DNA of 51,884 nt from an uncultured Desulfofustis sp. Lineage in GTDB: Bacteria > Desulfobacterota > Desulfobulbia > Desulfobulbales > Desulfocapsaceae. Positions 1-10,219 of the stretch are shown piece by piece (the first letter of the stretch is position 1; each line of letters opens with the position of its first letter). Below the pieces are notes generated by a model, which ran no database searches, was not told the DNA's origin, and saw only the letters and a list, made by a program, of their open reading frames with translations. A program made the position numbers and the translations under genes. The stretch covers positions 1 through 51,884 of the forward strand of contig CAJQNS010000104.1 of assembly GCA_905479735.1 (NCBI GenBank), read 5' to 3'.

Positions 1-491
1 TCGATGGTTGCCGAGGTAATGATGATTTGGAGATCTTTCCGTTTTTCGGTAAGGGTATGCAGATAGCCGAGCAGAAAGTCAATATTCAGATTACGCTCAT
101 GGGCCTCATCGACAATGATGACCCGATATCTTTTAAGCAGAGGATCGTTTCTGATCTCTGCCAGGAGCACTCCGTCGGTCATGAACTTAATTCTTGTTGA
201 CGGCGTTGTACGGTCACGGAACCTGATCTTGCTGCCCACCAGTGGCCGGTCAGCACCCAGTTCTTCCGCAACTCTGTCGGCTACACTGGTCGCAGCTATT
301 CTGCGCGGTTGGGTGCAGCCGATCCAGCCCTTGGATTGGTGGAAAAGTTCAAGACACAATTTGGGCAGCTGGGTGGTTTTGCCGGAACCGGTTTCCCCTG
401 CAACGATGACAATCTGATGGGCGGAGATCAACTCTTTCAACTGCTCGAGGCAGCTGCTGATCGGCAGTGAAGGAGGGTAAGAAAATTGCAT
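1..491 (-). CDS. hrpA: ATP-dependent RNA helicase HrpA, N-terminal part (runs off the window)
   Basis: This is the first ~163 codons of a DEAH-box helicase read from 491 leftwards; the rest lies outside the window. The translation shows Walker [15 protein letters not shown] near residue 34, motif Ia TQPRR, the DEAH box ([20 protein letters not shown]) and the start of motif III (ITSATI). The DEAHERN and LLGYL wording is closer to HrpA than HrpB. E. coli HrpA has a longer N-terminus, so this may be a shortened form. ATG 491 lacks a clear ribosome binding site, and an in-frame ATG at 557 would add 22 residues. HrpA-type helicases unwind RNA and act on stalled ribosomes. The gene diverges from galU. 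Confidence 0.85.
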   Translation of the reverse strand, partial: MQFSYPPSLPISSCLEQLKELISAHQIVIVAGETGSGKTTQLPKLCLELFHQSKGWIGCTQPRRIAATSVADRVAEELGADRPLVGSKIRFRDRTTPSTRIKFMTDGVLLAEIRNDPLLKRYRVIIVDEAHERNLNIDFLLGYLHTLTEKRKDLQIIITSATI

Positions 492-597
492 GAAAAAGTT
501 GGCTGACACTAAGGTTTTGTGGTAACTCTCAGACTGACGAGCAATCGTATATACCATACAAAATAGTTTTCTGATATTGCAAATGAAGGGGTTCATT

Positions 598-1470
598 ATG
601 GACGTTCGGAAGGCGGTTATTCCCGTTGCTGGCCTGGGAACCAGGTTTTTACCGGCCACTAAGGCCATTCCCAAAGAGATGCTCACCATCGTCGACAGAC
701 CGACGATCCAGTATATTGTCGAGGAGGTTGTCGCCTCAGGGATCGAACAGATCATTTTCGTCACCAGCGAGGGCAAATCCGCGATAGAGAATCATTTCGA
801 CTACAACTATGAACTCGATCATGTCCTGAAGGAAAAAAACAAGACGCTGCTTGGCAAAGAACTGGATATGATTTCAAATCTCATCGATATCGTTTCGGTT
901 CGTCAGAAGAAACCGCTGGGGCTCGGTCACGCAATCTGGACTGCACGACATATCGTTGGCGCCGAACCTTTCATGGTTTGCCTGGGCGATGATTTGGTAT
1001 CCAGTGAGGTTCCCTGTGCCTGGCAAATGCTCGAACTTTTCAGAGAGGTGGGGGAATCGATTGTTGCAGTACAGCGAGTTCCTCCAAATCAGACTTTTCA
1101 GTACGGTATCGTCGAAGGAATTGAGAATGACCGAGAGCGGACCCACAGGGTAAAAAGGATGGTTGAGAAACCGGCTCCCGGCACGACCGATAGTGATCTG
1201 GCCATAATTGGCAGGTACATCCTTATGCCAGACATTTTCGAGATACTGAGCGGTACAACCCCTGGCCACGGGGGGGAGATCCAACTCACCGATGCGTTGC
1301 TGGCCCTATCCATGAAAAGAAAGATGTACGCTTATGAGTTCGAGGGGACCAGGTTTGATGCCGGTGATAAGTTCGGTTATCTCCAGGCGATCGTTGCCTA
1401 TGCGCTTCGCCATGATGAACTTGCTGAGCCATTCAAGGAGCACCTCAGAGAGGTCGTCAAAACCTTATGA
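598..1470 (+). CDS. galU: UTP--glucose-1-phosphate uridylyltransferase
   Basis: This 290-residue protein converts UTP and glucose-1-phosphate to UDP-glucose for cell-surface polysaccharides. It opens with the nucleotidyltransferase signature [22 protein letters not shown] split over residues ~6-27, followed by the VEKP motif, GRYIL and the [10 protein letters not shown] motif typical of GalU. An upstream ATG at 577 is in frame, but the start at 598 has GAAGGGG six bases ahead of it and gives the family N-terminus. The stop overlaps the priA start by 4 bp (ATGA), so the two are probably translationally coupled. Length matches the family (about 290-300). Confidence 0.95.
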   Translation: MDVRKAVIPVAGLGTRFLPATKAIPKEMLTIVDRPTIQYIVEEVVASGIEQIIFVTSEGKSAIENHFDYNYELDHVLKEKNKTLLGKELDMISNLIDIVSVRQKKPLGLGHAIWTARHIVGAEPFMVCLGDDLVSSEVPCAWQMLELFREVGESIVAVQRVPPNQTFQYGIVEGIENDRERTHRVKRMVEKPAPGTTDSDLAIIGRYILMPDIFEILSGTTPGHGGEIQLTDALLALSMKRKMYAYEFEGTRFDAGDKFGYLQAIVAYALRHDELAEPFKEHLREVVKTL

Positions 1471-3983
1471 TCTTGCTGGAGGTTGCCGTAACCGCACCGG
1501 TGAGGCAGACCTATACCTATTCGGTGGCTGAGGAGACTCTCTTCGGGGAGGACTCTGAAGGATATACTGGGCGGAGAGTATTTGTACCCTTCGGACGACG
1601 TCCGGTTACCGGTTACGTGCTTGGCAGGAGCAAGGTCGATAATGGTGATTTTCAGATCAAACCGATATTGAAAATCATGGATGAGGTAGCATATTTCCCG
1701 GCCGAACAAGTCCCTTTTTTCAGGTGGGTGGCAGACTATTATCACTACCCCCTTGGGCTGGTGATTAAAACAGCACTTCCAGCAGGTTTAAGCGCAGGGG
1801 CCAAAAAGACAGTGCGCCTGACAGACAAGGGACGCGGTTTGTCCCTGGGAAACCTGCCTGAGAAGACTATAGCCAAAGCCTGGGTTGGCAACCTGCTGAA
1901 ATCCGGCAAATTGAACAGCAGTGAAACCAGCAAATTACTCTCATCAAAAGAAGATCAAGATATTATTAACACCCTCATCGATGCAGAAATTATCGTTTTG
2001 CAGAGCAACCTTGAAAAGGATCGGGTACGAGCCAAACAAGAAATCTGTTTTGCTTTGACTGAGGCACTTAAAGACTGTTTTGATGCTAATGATGATCAAG
2101 TAAAAATCAAAGAGTTGTGTGATGGGGCAGCAGGACGATCCCTGACCGGAGCAGAAGTTAAAACGCTCACCCTTCTTCACAAAATGCAGGGATTGCAGTC
2201 AGGGGAGGTAATACCGCAAAAGGAACTACGCAAGTGTTATCCATACGGGAATAGATTGTTGAATAAACTGGCTGCCGATGGGCTGGTTGAAAAAATCAGC
2301 AGGAGGGTATACAGAAGCCCGTTTGGCGACTTGCTGCCTTTCTACCCGAGGCCGGAAAAATTGAGTGGCGAACAGGCACGTGCCATCAAAGCTGTCAGTC
2401 AGGCAATCAATCAACAGGACTATAAGCCTTTTCTACTCCACGGAGTTACAGGAAGCGGTAAAACCGAAGTCTATCTCGAGGCAGCGGAAGAAGCTGTTTC
2501 CCTGGGAAGAAGTGTGCTTGTACTGGTACCTGAAATTGCTCTGGCCACTCAGATCGAAGCTCACTTCATCTCTCGATTCAAAGGTAAAGTGGCACTGCTC
2601 CACTCTGGACTCACACCGGGTGAGCGCTTTGACGAATGGTGGCGTGTCCTTAAAAAGAAGGCGAGTATCGTCATTGGCGCACGTTCAGCGGTCTTTGCCC
2701 CGCTGGAAAATATCGGTTTGATAATTGTCGATGAAGAGCACGATTCGAGCTTCAAACAGGAAGACGGGCTCTGTTATAACGGCAGAGATCTTGCCCTGGT
2801 CCGGGCCAAGTTGGTGGGTTGCGCTGTCATTCTGGGCTCAGCTACCCCTTCGATCATAAGCCACTATCACAGCCGAACCTCTAAGTATCATCTCCTCGAG
2901 ATGACAAAAAGAATTGGTGATAGGGGCTTACCAAAGCCCAGCCTGGTTGATCTGAAATCTGGACAAGGAAAAAATGGATTTAGGTTGTTCCATCCTGAGT
3001 TGCAGAAGTGCCTGGAAGAAACCTTTGATCAATCCCAGCAATCGATTCTGCTGTTAAACCGGCGTGGTTTCGCCACCTCCGTAATCTGCAGGGAATGCGG
3101 TACCGTGGTTGAGTGCAGCCACTGTAAAGTGAGCCTCAACAGGCATCGGCAGAAAAACCTATTGCTCTGTCACTATTGCGGCTTCAGCCTGACTGGAGCT
3201 GTGAGCTGCCGGGAGTGCAATTCCACTAATCTGCATCCCATTGGATTCGGTACCGAGAGAGTGGAGGAGGAGGCCCAAAAACTGCTGCCGGAAGCCAAAA
3301 TCGCCAGGCTCGACTCTGACGTGGCGGCTGACAGAAAACGATTCCTGAAAATTCTGAAAGCGATGCACGACAGAGAGATCGATGTGTTGGTGGGCACCCA
3401 GATCATTGCCAAGGGACTTCATTTCCCGCATGTGTCCCTGGTTGGCATTGTGACCGCCGACAGCGGTCTTGGATTTCCTGATTTCAGGGCGGCTGAAAAA
3501 ACCTATCAATTGATTACCCAGGTCACCGGGAGGGCAGGGCGCGGCGAGGTGAGGGGCAAGGTCATCATCCAGACCCATCAGCCGGATCATTACGCAATCT
3601 CGCTGGCCGCCTCCAATAATTATCAAGCTTTGGTCGAAAGGGAACTGACCGTGCGCAGAGAGGTGCTATTTCCCCCCTTTTGTCGTCTGGTTTTTATTAT
3701 CGTCGAGGACTCAGAAGATCAGGCTGCCAGAAAATCATCCCATACGATAGTTGAAATGGCGAGGGGCTGGTGCCGGACGCATGATGCAGCTCAGTCACTG
3801 ACAGTCCTCGGTCCCGCCCCCGCGCCACTGGAGAGATTGCGGGACCGCTACAGGTGGCAGATTCTGCTCAAGGCGACCCGATTACAACCGCTTCACAGCC
3901 TGGTCGATTGGATTTCGACCACTTATCAAGCAAAAGCTCAAACCAGAGTTATCGTCGATATCGATCCGGAAAATATGCTGTAA
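1467..3983 (+). CDS. priA: Primosomal protein N' (replication restart helicase PriA)
   Basis: PriA (838 aa) is a 3'-5' helicase that reloads the replisome at collapsed forks. The N-terminal 3'-DNA-binding domain is followed by the helicase core: Walker A GVTGSGKTEVYLEA near residue 330, the DEEHDSSFKQ box, and helicase C motifs such as GTQIIAKGLHFPHV and QVTGRAGRG. Between them are eight cysteines in four CxxC pairs (CRECG, CSHC, CHYCG, CREC), the zinc module of PriA. It is about 100 residues longer than E. coli PriA (732 aa), with the extra length in the poorly conserved stretch around residues 120-260. It is coupled to galU by a 4-bp overlap. The convergent dus gene ends 45 bp downstream, and no clear terminator lies between. 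Confidence 0.95.
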   Translation: MILLEVAVTAPVRQTYTYSVAEETLFGEDSEGYTGRRVFVPFGRRPVTGYVLGRSKVDNGDFQIKPILKIMDEVAYFPAEQVPFFRWVADYYHYPLGLVIKTALPAGLSAGAKKTVRLTDKGRGLSLGNLPEKTIAKAWVGNLLKSGKLNSSETSKLLSSKEDQDIINTLIDAEIIVLQSNLEKDRVRAKQEICFALTEALKDCFDANDDQVKIKELCDGAAGRSLTGAEVKTLTLLHKMQGLQSGEVIPQKELRKCYPYGNRLLNKLAADGLVEKISRRVYRSPFGDLLPFYPRPEKLSGEQARAIKAVSQAINQQDYKPFLLHGVTGSGKTEVYLEAAEEAVSLGRSVLVLVPEIALATQIEAHFISRFKGKVALLHSGLTPGERFDEWWRVLKKKASIVIGARSAVFAPLENIGLIIVDEEHDSSFKQEDGLCYNGRDLALVRAKLVGCAVILGSATPSIISHYHSRTSKYHLLEMTKRIGDRGLPKPSLVDLKSGQGKNGFRLFHPELQKCLEETFDQSQQSILLLNRRGFATSVICRECGTVVECSHCKVSLNRHRQKNLLLCHYCGFSLTGAVSCRECNSTNLHPIGFGTERVEEEAQKLLPEAKIARLDSDVAADRKRFLKILKAMHDREIDVLVGTQIIAKGLHFPHVSLVGIVTADSGLGFPDFRAAEKTYQLITQVTGRAGRGEVRGKVIIQTHQPDHYAISLAASNNYQALVERELTVRREVLFPPFCRLVFIIVEDSEDQAARKSSHTIVEMARGWCRTHDAAQSLTVLGPAPAPLERLRDRYRWQILLKATRLQPLHSLVDWISTTYQAKAQTRVIVDIDPENML

Positions 3984-4028
3984 TCTGACGATTTAGGGCA
4001 GCAAGAACAGAGTGAAGCCCGGCCGCTA

Positions 4029-4988
4029 TCAACCAATAGTCTGAAGGAAAGATCTCAGCGAGATGAAATCCTGTTGCTCAAAGATTTCTTTTCTTACCTT
4101 TGAACTGTTTGGAAAGCCTTTGAAATACTTTCCAAGATGATTCTTGATTGAGCCGAGGCAACGGTTGGGTTCTTTGATATGATAGTCGATGAGTTCAAGG
4201 TGTCTGCTCACCACTGCCGTTACCCCGTCAACACTTACGGGCCTTTCCTCGACCGAGAATACCCAGGGGTTGCCAATTGCCGCTCGGCCGATAAGGACCC
4301 CGTCACAACCGGATTGACGCATTCGAGTCAGAGCCTGCTCGTTGCTTTGTACATCACCATTTCCGAGAACAGGGATTTCTGCTGAAGCTTTGGTTTCTTT
4401 AACTATGGCCCAGTCCGCCACACCCGAGAATCCCTGCTTCCAGGTCCTCCCATGAACGCAGACAGCAGAAACTCCATTGGTCTGGGCCATGCGCGTGAAA
4501 TCACCCGCGCATATAGTTTTGCTGTCGGGCCCTGAACGGATTTTCAGGGTGACCGGGCAGGAACTGCTGTCTACGACAGCCCTGATTATTTTCTCTGCCA
4601 GACCAATATCGGTCATCAGCGCTGCCCCGGCGCCCCGTTTGGTAACCTTTTTTACCGGACAGCCCATGTTGATGTCGATGAAATCTGGCTCATAGGGGGC
4701 AAGAATTGCAGCAGCTTCACCCATTATCGCAGGATCTGCACCGAAAAGCTGAAAAGACACGGGTCGCTCTTCGTTGCAACTGGCCAGCATCGAAATGGTT
4801 TTTGATTGCCCATAGACCAGACCATGGGAACTGATCATCTCTGAGACACAGAGGCCTGCGCCGAATTGTCGGCAGAGCAGGCGAAAAGGCAGGTCACTGT
4901 AACCGGCTAGTGGGGCCAGAACGAGAGGACTGCTGAGGGAAATGGAACCTATGGACAGCATGGCATGGGGATAACGGCTGGAGTACAA
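4029..4988 (-). CDS. tRNA-dihydrouridine synthase (DusB-like)
   Basis: This FMN-dependent enzyme (319 aa) reduces uridines in the tRNA D-loop to dihydrouridine. The TIM barrel begins with LSSPLVLAPLAGYSDLPFR and carries the catalytic cysteine in DINMGCPVKKV, the tRNA/FMN-binding KIRSG and VHGRT motifs, and GRAAIGNPW. The longest frame starts at TTG 4988, with AAAGGGG eight bases upstream. An ATG at 4961 would give a DusB-like N-terminus but has no Shine-Dalgarno. A GC-only hairpin lies right at this start (separate entry). The gene is last in the apparent dnaB-leuS-lptE-dus run. The DusB-versus-DusA/C assignment rests on wording only. Confidence 0.9.
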   Translation of the reverse strand: MYSSRYPHAMLSIGSISLSSPLVLAPLAGYSDLPFRLLCRQFGAGLCVSEMISSHGLVYGQSKTISMLASCNEERPVSFQLFGADPAIMGEAAAILAPYEPDFIDINMGCPVKKVTKRGAGAALMTDIGLAEKIIRAVVDSSSCPVTLKIRSGPDSKTICAGDFTRMAQTNGVSAVCVHGRTWKQGFSGVADWAIVKETKASAEIPVLGNGDVQSNEQALTRMRQSGCDGVLIGRAAIGNPWVFSVEERPVSVDGVTAVVSRHLELIDYHIKEPNRCLGSIKNHLGKYFKGFPNSSKVRKEIFEQQDFISLRSFLQTIG

Positions 4989-4990
4989 GA

Positions 4991-5016
4991 GGCCGGCCCC
5001 TTTATGGCGGCCGGCC
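4991..5016 (-). promoter_or_regulatory. GC-only hairpin spanning the dus ribosome binding site
   Basis: Two copies of the self-complementary octamer GGCCGGCC (4991-4998 and 5009-5016) flank a 10-base loop and can form an 8-bp stem made only of G-C pairs. In the minus-strand transcript it sits between the lptE stop (5029) and the dus TTG start (4988). The AAAGGGG Shine-Dalgarno (5003-4997) is split between its loop and 3' arm. Without a U-run it is not a canonical terminator. It could lower dus translation or stabilise the upstream mRNA end. Confidence 0.6.
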
Positions 5017-5028
5017 GGGATGAACTGG

Positions 5029-5559
5029 CTATTGCGAGAGTTTGGATATCTCCAGCAGTGTTCTCTGGTAGATGGATTGGGACATATTTTCTATGGCTAT
5101 ATCCTGGGCCTCGTTGGCGTTATCTCTTGTTTCGGCAGCGTCAGCAGTGATCGTATAACTCTGTTGCCAGTCCTGAGACGGTACTTCTATAAGTACACTG
5201 TCGGTTGCCAGATCTTTGAAGATGTAGCGGACTTTGAGGGTGAGTCTGACATCGGAGGCCGTGTTGGTCCCATCGAAAGCGAGACTGGGAATATCGACTG
5301 AAATGATCTCGCCGGCCAGAATGAAATCAGCTCCTTCCTTACTCTTGGTAATCTTTAAGGACCTCGATTTCTGGAACCACTTCAGCAACTCCTGGTAGAT
5401 CTTGGCATCAAGCTGCAGGTCACTGGTTCTGTTTTTCCAGGTCGTCACGTAAATGGACTTGTCAGGACCGGAATAAACATAGGGATTACGATATCCGCAT
5501 CCCGAAAGAAAAACGGCCACAGCCAAACTTAGGAAAATCCAGCGAATAAACAGTTTCAA
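5029..5559 (-). CDS. lptE: LPS-assembly lipoprotein LptE
   Basis: LptE (176 aa) is the outer-membrane lipoprotein that plugs LptD and helps insert lipopolysaccharide into the outer leaflet. The N-terminus is a lipoprotein signal: K/R, a hydrophobic run, and the lipobox FLSGC with the acylated cysteine at residue 21, followed by GYRNPY, as in LptE/RlpB. The mature part has the family pattern of an early IYVTTWKNRT strand. A longer frame reads back into leuS, but the start is set by TTG 5559, which has AAGGAG seven bases upstream. It lies 64 bp after leuS, the usual leuS-lptE order in proteobacteria. Sequence divergence in this family is high, so the call rests on lipobox plus context. Confidence 0.85.
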   Translation of the reverse strand: MKLFIRWIFLSLAVAVFLSGCGYRNPYVYSGPDKSIYVTTWKNRTSDLQLDAKIYQELLKWFQKSRSLKITKSKEGADFILAGEIISVDIPSLAFDGTNTASDVRLTLKVRYIFKDLATDSVLIEVPSQDWQQSYTITADAAETRDNANEAQDIAIENMSQSIYQRTLLEISKLSQ

Positions 5560-5623
5560 ACCGTAACTCCTTATTTGTATTTTGACATATCCACCTAACT
5601 GCCTTTCCCCGTGCACCCTAGTA

Positions 5624-8110
5624 TCAAACAACAATATTAACAAGTTTCTTCTTAACGACAATAACCTTTTTAACCGACTTGCCTTCAACAAAGCGGAGGA
5701 CTTTGTCGTCGGCCAACGCCAGCTCCTGGAGCTCACTGTCGTCAACATCAGCGCTCACCTCGATTCTGGAACGCACTTTGCCGTTTACCTGAAGAACTAT
5801 GGTAAGCTGCTCTTCTCTGGCCTTCTCCTCATCATATCCTGGCCAGGACTGTTCTTCGGGTGTTTCATCAAATTCCATCAGCTGCCATAGTTCGGAGCTG
5901 AAATGGGGGACCATTGGATAAAGCAGCAGCAGCAGATTTCTGATAGTCTCGCTTGCCGTATGGAGACTGACCGCTGGCTTAGCTGTTGAGCCGAGAGTGG
6001 AACTCAGGGTGTTGAACAGCTCCATTGTCGCACTGATGGCGGTGTTGAAGTGAAAATTGTCCTCTATGTCGTAGCTCACTTTCTTTATGGTCTGGTGCAA
6101 CTTGCGCAACAGGGCACCATTTTGAGAAGCGGAATTTTCGACAGCGGAAAAATCCAGGCTACTGAATTCTTTTACCAGGCGATAAACACGATTCAAGAAT
6201 CTGCTCGCCCCCTCGACACCCTGTGCATTCCACTCTAGGTCACGTTCCGGGGGGGCGGCAAAAAGACTGAAAAGCCGCACGGTATCTGCCCCATAGCGGC
6301 TGATCAACTGATCCGGATCGACAACATTGCCCTTTGATTTGGACATTTTAGCCCCATCTTTTATGACCATGCCCTGGGTGAGCAGATTGGTGAAGGGTTC
6401 AGCGATGTTAAGGTAACCAAGATCCCGGAGAATTTTGGTAAAGAAACGGGAGTAGAGCAGATGTAAAATGGCATGCTCAACTCCCCCGATATATTGATCC
6501 ACCGGCAGCCAATAGGCTGACTTGCTGGCGTCCAGCGGAGCCTCGCTAAAGTCAGGGCAGGCAAATCTGGCAAAGTACCAGGACGATTCCACGAAGGTGT
6601 CCATGGTGTCGGTTTCCCTGCGAGCTTCTTTGCTGCAGACGGGACAGATGGCGCTGACAAAATCTGGACGCTGGCTCAGAGGCCGGCATTCGTCACTGTC
6701 GGTATCATTATCCTCGGGCAGCAGAACGGGCAATTCTTCAATGGGAACGGGCACCACTCCACAGTCATCGCAGTGGATTATCGGGATAGGTGCACCCCAG
6801 TATCTTTGCCGGGAAATACCCCAGTCCCGGAGACGATAGGTGGTGAGCGGGGCCCCGAAACCCTGCGTTTCTGCAAAATGGATGATTTTACCCTGGGCTT
6901 CGATCGAATCCAGGCCGGAAAAAGCGCCTGAGTCAATCAAATTCCCAGCCACGGTGGAGGCCTCTTGCATTTTTTCGGGATTAAGGGTTTCTCCCTCGGG
7001 TATAACCACCGGCTTGATCGGCAAATCATAGGCTTGGGCGAATTCAAAGTCTCTCTGGTCGTGGGCGGGAACCGCCATGACCGCACCGGTGCCGTATTCC
7101 ATCAATACAAAGTTGGCGACATAAACTGGAACCTTCTCACCATTGAACGGATTGATGCAGTAGCGACCAGTGAACAGCCCTTTCTTTTCGGGTTCTTGCT
7201 GAGGGGACTGACGCTGTTTCTCGTGTTTGATTTGGGCGATGAAACCATCGATTTCTGACTCCAGACCGGTTCCCGGTATCAGTGTTTCAAGAAGAGGATG
7301 TTCGGGTGCCAGCGACATGAAGGTGACCCCGAAAATAGTATCGGGTCTGGTGGTAAAAATAGAGATTACCTCGTCGCTGTCTTCTATCTTGAAATCACAG
7401 GTAAGTCCGGTTGATTTCCCGATCCAGTTGTTTTGCATGGTCACAACTTTTTCAGGCCAGCCTCCGAGGGCATGAAGATCTTCGAGAAGCTCGTCGGTAT
7501 AATTGGTGATTTTGAAAAACCAGCCGTTCATATTGCGAGGTTCGACCAGTTCATCACAGCGCCAGCAGGCTCCGTCAATTACCTGCTCGTTGGCCAGGAC
7601 AGTCTGGCAGGTTGCGCACCAGTTTACCGTGGTGACCCGCTGATAGACAAGCCCACGCTGATACATCTCCAGGAATATTTTCTGCTCCCAGCGGTAATAG
7701 TCCGGATCGCAAGTGGCAAATTCTCTCTGCCAGTCATAGGATAAACCGAGCTGTTTGAGCTGGGATCGCATGTAATCAATATTTTCGTAGGTCCACTTGG
7801 CAGGATGAGTGTTATGCTTTTGGGCAGCATTTTCGGCGGGCAGGCCGAAGGCGTCCCAGCCCATCGGGTGCAGGACGTTAAAACCCCTCATTCTTTTGTA
7901 TCTTGCCACCACGTCACCAATTGAGTAGTTGCGCACATGTCCCATGTGAATCCGGCCTGAGGGGTAGGGAAACATTTCAAGAACGTAATATTTCTCCTTC
8001 GAGGCATCTTCAATCACCTGATAGGAATTGTTCAGTTCCCATTGCTGCTGCCACTTGGATTCAACGTGTTTGAAGTCGTAATGGGAGGCGGACGTATTTT
8101 TATTACTCAT
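5624..8110 (-). CDS. leuS: Leucyl-tRNA synthetase
   Basis: This class I aminoacyl-tRNA synthetase (828 aa) charges tRNA-Leu. It carries the HIGH-type motif in [15 protein letters not shown] near residue 50, a zinc-type [14 protein letters not shown] segment, the CP1 editing domain ([31 protein letters not shown]) and the KMSKS loop as [14 protein letters not shown]. The C-terminal anticodon-binding domain ends with QVNGKVR. Length is normal for bacterial LeuS of the E. coli type. It starts 43 bp after the dnaB stop and precedes lptE, so all three are probably co-transcribed. Confidence 0.97.
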   Translation of the reverse strand: MSNKNTSASHYDFKHVESKWQQQWELNNSYQVIEDASKEKYYVLEMFPYPSGRIHMGHVRNYSIGDVVARYKRMRGFNVLHPMGWDAFGLPAENAAQKHNTHPAKWTYENIDYMRSQLKQLGLSYDWQREFATCDPDYYRWEQKIFLEMYQRGLVYQRVTTVNWCATCQTVLANEQVIDGACWRCDELVEPRNMNGWFFKITNYTDELLEDLHALGGWPEKVVTMQNNWIGKSTGLTCDFKIEDSDEVISIFTTRPDTIFGVTFMSLAPEHPLLETLIPGTGLESEIDGFIAQIKHEKQRQSPQQEPEKKGLFTGRYCINPFNGEKVPVYVANFVLMEYGTGAVMAVPAHDQRDFEFAQAYDLPIKPVVIPEGETLNPEKMQEASTVAGNLIDSGAFSGLDSIEAQGKIIHFAETQGFGAPLTTYRLRDWGISRQRYWGAPIPIIHCDDCGVVPVPIEELPVLLPEDNDTDSDECRPLSQRPDFVSAICPVCSKEARRETDTMDTFVESSWYFARFACPDFSEAPLDASKSAYWLPVDQYIGGVEHAILHLLYSRFFTKILRDLGYLNIAEPFTNLLTQGMVIKDGAKMSKSKGNVVDPDQLISRYGADTVRLFSLFAAPPERDLEWNAQGVEGASRFLNRVYRLVKEFSSLDFSAVENSASQNGALLRKLHQTIKKVSYDIEDNFHFNTAISATMELFNTLSSTLGSTAKPAVSLHTASETIRNLLLLLYPMVPHFSSELWQLMEFDETPEEQSWPGYDEEKAREEQLTIVLQVNGKVRSRIEVSADVDDSELQELALADDKVLRFVEGKSVKKVIVVKKKLVNIVV

Positions 8111-8153
8111 CGATATCCTCGAAATGGTTTTTCGGAATGGCTGGAAATTTCGA

Positions 8154-9542
8154 CTATGAACCTTGAAGGTGAGGTTCGTCGTAACTGCTGAGATTTTCGA
8201 ACATGGTATATTCTTTTTTGAAGAACAGCCGCGTTACACCGGTGGGACCGTTGCGCTGTTTGCCGATGATAATTTCGGCGATGCCTTTGTCAGGGTTGTC
8301 CTCATTCTTGTTGTAGACTTCATCACGGTAAATGAAGCAGATGACGTCAGCGTCCTGTTCAATTGCCCCTGATTCCCGCAGATCTGACATCATAGGACGT
8401 TTGTCTGTTCGGCTTTCCAGTCCACGGTTGAGCTGGGAGAGCGCCAGTACAGGCACGTCATGTTCTTTGGCAAGCGCTTTAAGACTTCGGGAGATCTCAC
8501 TGATCTCCTGGGTTCTGTTCTCAGAATTCCGGCCTCGCATGAGTTGCAGATAATCGACAAGAATCAGCCCTATATCGTTCTGGGAAGCGAGGCGCCGCAT
8601 CTTTGAACGCATTTCAGGAATTGACAGGGCCGGGGTGTCATCTATATGAATAGGAGCCTCGGAGAGCATTCCGGCTGCTCTGCTGAGATGAGGCCAGTCC
8701 TCGTTCTGGAGTCGGCCGGTTCTTATTTTTTGAGAGTCAATGCGTCCCACCGAACTGAGCAGCCGCATGGCAAGTTGGTCCTTCGACATCTCAAGGCTGA
8801 AAACAGCTACACCGGTTTTATCAACCAGAGCAGCATGCTGGGCGATATTGAGTGCCAGAGCCGTCTTACCCATCGACGGCCGGCCGGCGAGGATGACCAG
8901 ATCGGCAGGCTGGAGCCCGGCAGTAATCTTGTCCAGTTCCTGATAGCCGGTGGGTACTCCAGTGATCAGTTCCTTACGCTCGTAAAGCTTTTCAACCGTT
9001 TTGAAACTCTCGGGAATAATGGATCTGAGCGGGGTGAAATCGTTGGCACTCTTGTTGCCGGCAATTTCAAATATTGACTGTTCAGCTTCATCGACAAGTT
9101 GATCGATGTCGTCCTGCTCCTCGAAGCAGCGTAGAGCAATATCGCTGGCCGTGTTTATCAGGTTTCTGAGAACAGATTTCTGCCTGATGATCCGGGCATA
9201 GGATTCGATGTTGGCGGTGACTGGAACAGCGTGGGTCAAAGTGGCAAGATAGGAAGCTCCACCAATCGATTCAAGCTCATTTTTATCGGTCAGATAACTG
9301 GTCAGGGTCAACATATCCTGGGGCTCATTTCGTTCAAAGAGCTCGACCATGGCGGAAAATATTGTCTTATGGGAATCGCGGTAAAAATCAGCGGCGGAGA
9401 TATATTCGTTGACCTGCAGAAAGCCTTTGTCCCTCAGTAATATAGATCCAAGCACGGACTGCTCCGCCTCGACATTGTGAGGTGGGACTCTTTTGCTTGA
9501 GGCGCGCTCGGGAGGACCCTGCGGCTGATTAAAATCGTTCAT
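8154..9542 (-). CDS. dnaB: Replicative DNA helicase DnaB
   Basis: DnaB (462 aa) is the hexameric fork helicase. The N-terminal primase-interacting domain ([17 protein letters not shown], residues ~20-37) is followed by the RecA-like motor with Walker [14 protein letters not shown], the Walker [11 protein letters not shown], the SQLNR motif and [13 protein letters not shown] arginine-finger region. Length is normal and no intein is present. It begins the leftward dnaB-leuS-lptE-dus series. A terminator for the upstream ribosomal operon separates it from rplI, and a possible promoter lies in the same gap. Confidence 0.97.
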   Translation of the reverse strand: MNDFNQPQGPPERASSKRVPPHNVEAEQSVLGSILLRDKGFLQVNEYISAADFYRDSHKTIFSAMVELFERNEPQDMLTLTSYLTDKNELESIGGASYLATLTHAVPVTANIESYARIIRQKSVLRNLINTASDIALRCFEEQDDIDQLVDEAEQSIFEIAGNKSANDFTPLRSIIPESFKTVEKLYERKELITGVPTGYQELDKITAGLQPADLVILAGRPSMGKTALALNIAQHAALVDKTGVAVFSLEMSKDQLAMRLLSSVGRIDSQKIRTGRLQNEDWPHLSRAAGMLSEAPIHIDDTPALSIPEMRSKMRRLASQNDIGLILVDYLQLMRGRNSENRTQEISEISRSLKALAKEHDVPVLALSQLNRGLESRTDKRPMMSDLRESGAIEQDADVICFIYRDEVYNKNEDNPDKGIAEIIIGKQRNGPTGVTRLFFKKEYTMFENLSSYDEPHLQGS

Positions 9543-9578
9543 GCGGAGGCTGTAAATTGAGTCAAAGGATACACCAGA

Positions 9579-9607
9579 TGTCTAATATAATGGTGCTGAT
9601 GTGTCAA
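9579..9607 (-). promoter_or_regulatory. Possible dnaB promoter
   Basis: Reading leftwards, a perfect -35 TTGACA (9607-9602) is followed after 17 bases by TAGACA (9584-9579), a weak -10. It sits between the rplI terminator and the dnaB ATG at 9542, where a promoter is needed. The -10 matches only three of six consensus positions, so this is tentative. Confidence 0.35.
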
Positions 9608-9610
9608 AGC

Positions 9611-9646
9611 AAAAACACACCTGAAAGACTAACCTTCAGGTGTGTT
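9611..9646 (-). terminator. Rho-independent terminator of the rpsF-rplI operon
   Basis: A perfect 12-bp inverted repeat (9614-9625 with 9635-9646) with a 9-base loop is followed, on the minus transcript, by a run of five T. It lies about 80 bases after the rplI stop and before dnaB. Confidence 0.85.
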
Positions 9647-9666
9647 ACAAGACAACCGACCTAGAG

Positions 9667-9705
9667 CGGGTTGCAGATATCAGGACGGGAATAATATCTA
9701 ACCCG
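9667..9705 (-). other. Bulged hairpin in the rplI 3' untranslated region
   Basis: CGGGTT (9667-9672) pairs with AACCCG (9700-9705), and AGATAT (9675-9680) with ATATCT (9694-9699), with a two-base bulge. It lies between the rplI stop and the terminator hairpin. It has no U-run of its own. It could stabilise the mRNA 3' end or be part of a 3'-derived small RNA. Confidence 0.5.
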
Positions 9706-9724
9706 TCACCCCATGGAAAATCAC

Positions 9725-10180
9725 TTAAGATTCGGTCTCCAGGGCTAGAACATTGACCGTGATTTCAGCCTCAAGGTCGAATCCCACTTTGATGGAAATC
9801 TTTTTTTCACCGAGAACCTTGATTGGCTCGGAGAGAAAGATTTGCCTTTTTTCAACCTCGATTTTCTTTTCGGCCAATTTTTCGAAAATATCGTTGGCGG
9901 TCACCGAACCGAAAAGTTTGTCATCCTCGGCTGCCAGTTCCTCAAATTCGAGGGTAATGCCGGAGAGCTTCTTGAAGAGCCCTTCCGCTTTCTTGTGCTG
10001 TTCATCAAGTCGAGCTTGGATTTCAGCTTTGTTGTGCTCCAGGGCGGCTAGATTTTCACTGGTTGCCTGAACCGCCTTACCCTGAGGAAGGAGGTAGTTC
10101 CTTGCGAACCCGGGTTTGACTCTTACCACATCTCCCTCTCTACCGAGAGAATCTATAGTTTCCTTTAGTATGAGTTCCAT
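9725..10180 (-). CDS. rplI: 50S ribosomal protein L9
   Basis: L9 (151 aa) binds 23S rRNA at the L1-stalk base and helps maintain reading frame. The N-terminal domain carries the family signature GREGDVVRVKPGFARNYLLPQGKA, here over residues 13-36, followed by the long connecting helix (residues ~40-75, rich in A, E and K) and the C-terminal RNA-binding domain. It is last in rpsF-rpsR-DUF2232-rplI. Confidence 0.97.
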   Translation of the reverse strand: MELILKETIDSLGREGDVVRVKPGFARNYLLPQGKAVQATSENLAALEHNKAEIQARLDEQHKKAEGLFKKLSGITLEFEELAAEDDKLFGSVTANDIFEKLAEKKIEVEKRQIFLSEPIKVLGEKKISIKVGFDLEAEITVNVLALETES

Positions 10181-10219
10181 AATCGACTCCTGATATGGTT
10201 ATGCCCTTAAGGGACATTG

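Noticed and set aside
115-417. Plus-strand frame inside the left edge
   Set aside because: The opposite strand encodes the HrpA helicase motifs Walker A and DEAH, so this frame is a shadow.
874-1284. Long open frame antisense to galU
   Set aside because: It runs opposite a clearly conserved gene, has no Shine-Dalgarno and no recognisable motif. The same holds for other long shadow frames, e.g. 3159-3626, 16232-16807 and 8646-9077.
5560-5748. Upstream extension of lptE into leuS
   Set aside because: The extra 63 residues would precede a proper lipoprotein signal, and TTG 5559 has AAGGAG at ideal spacing.
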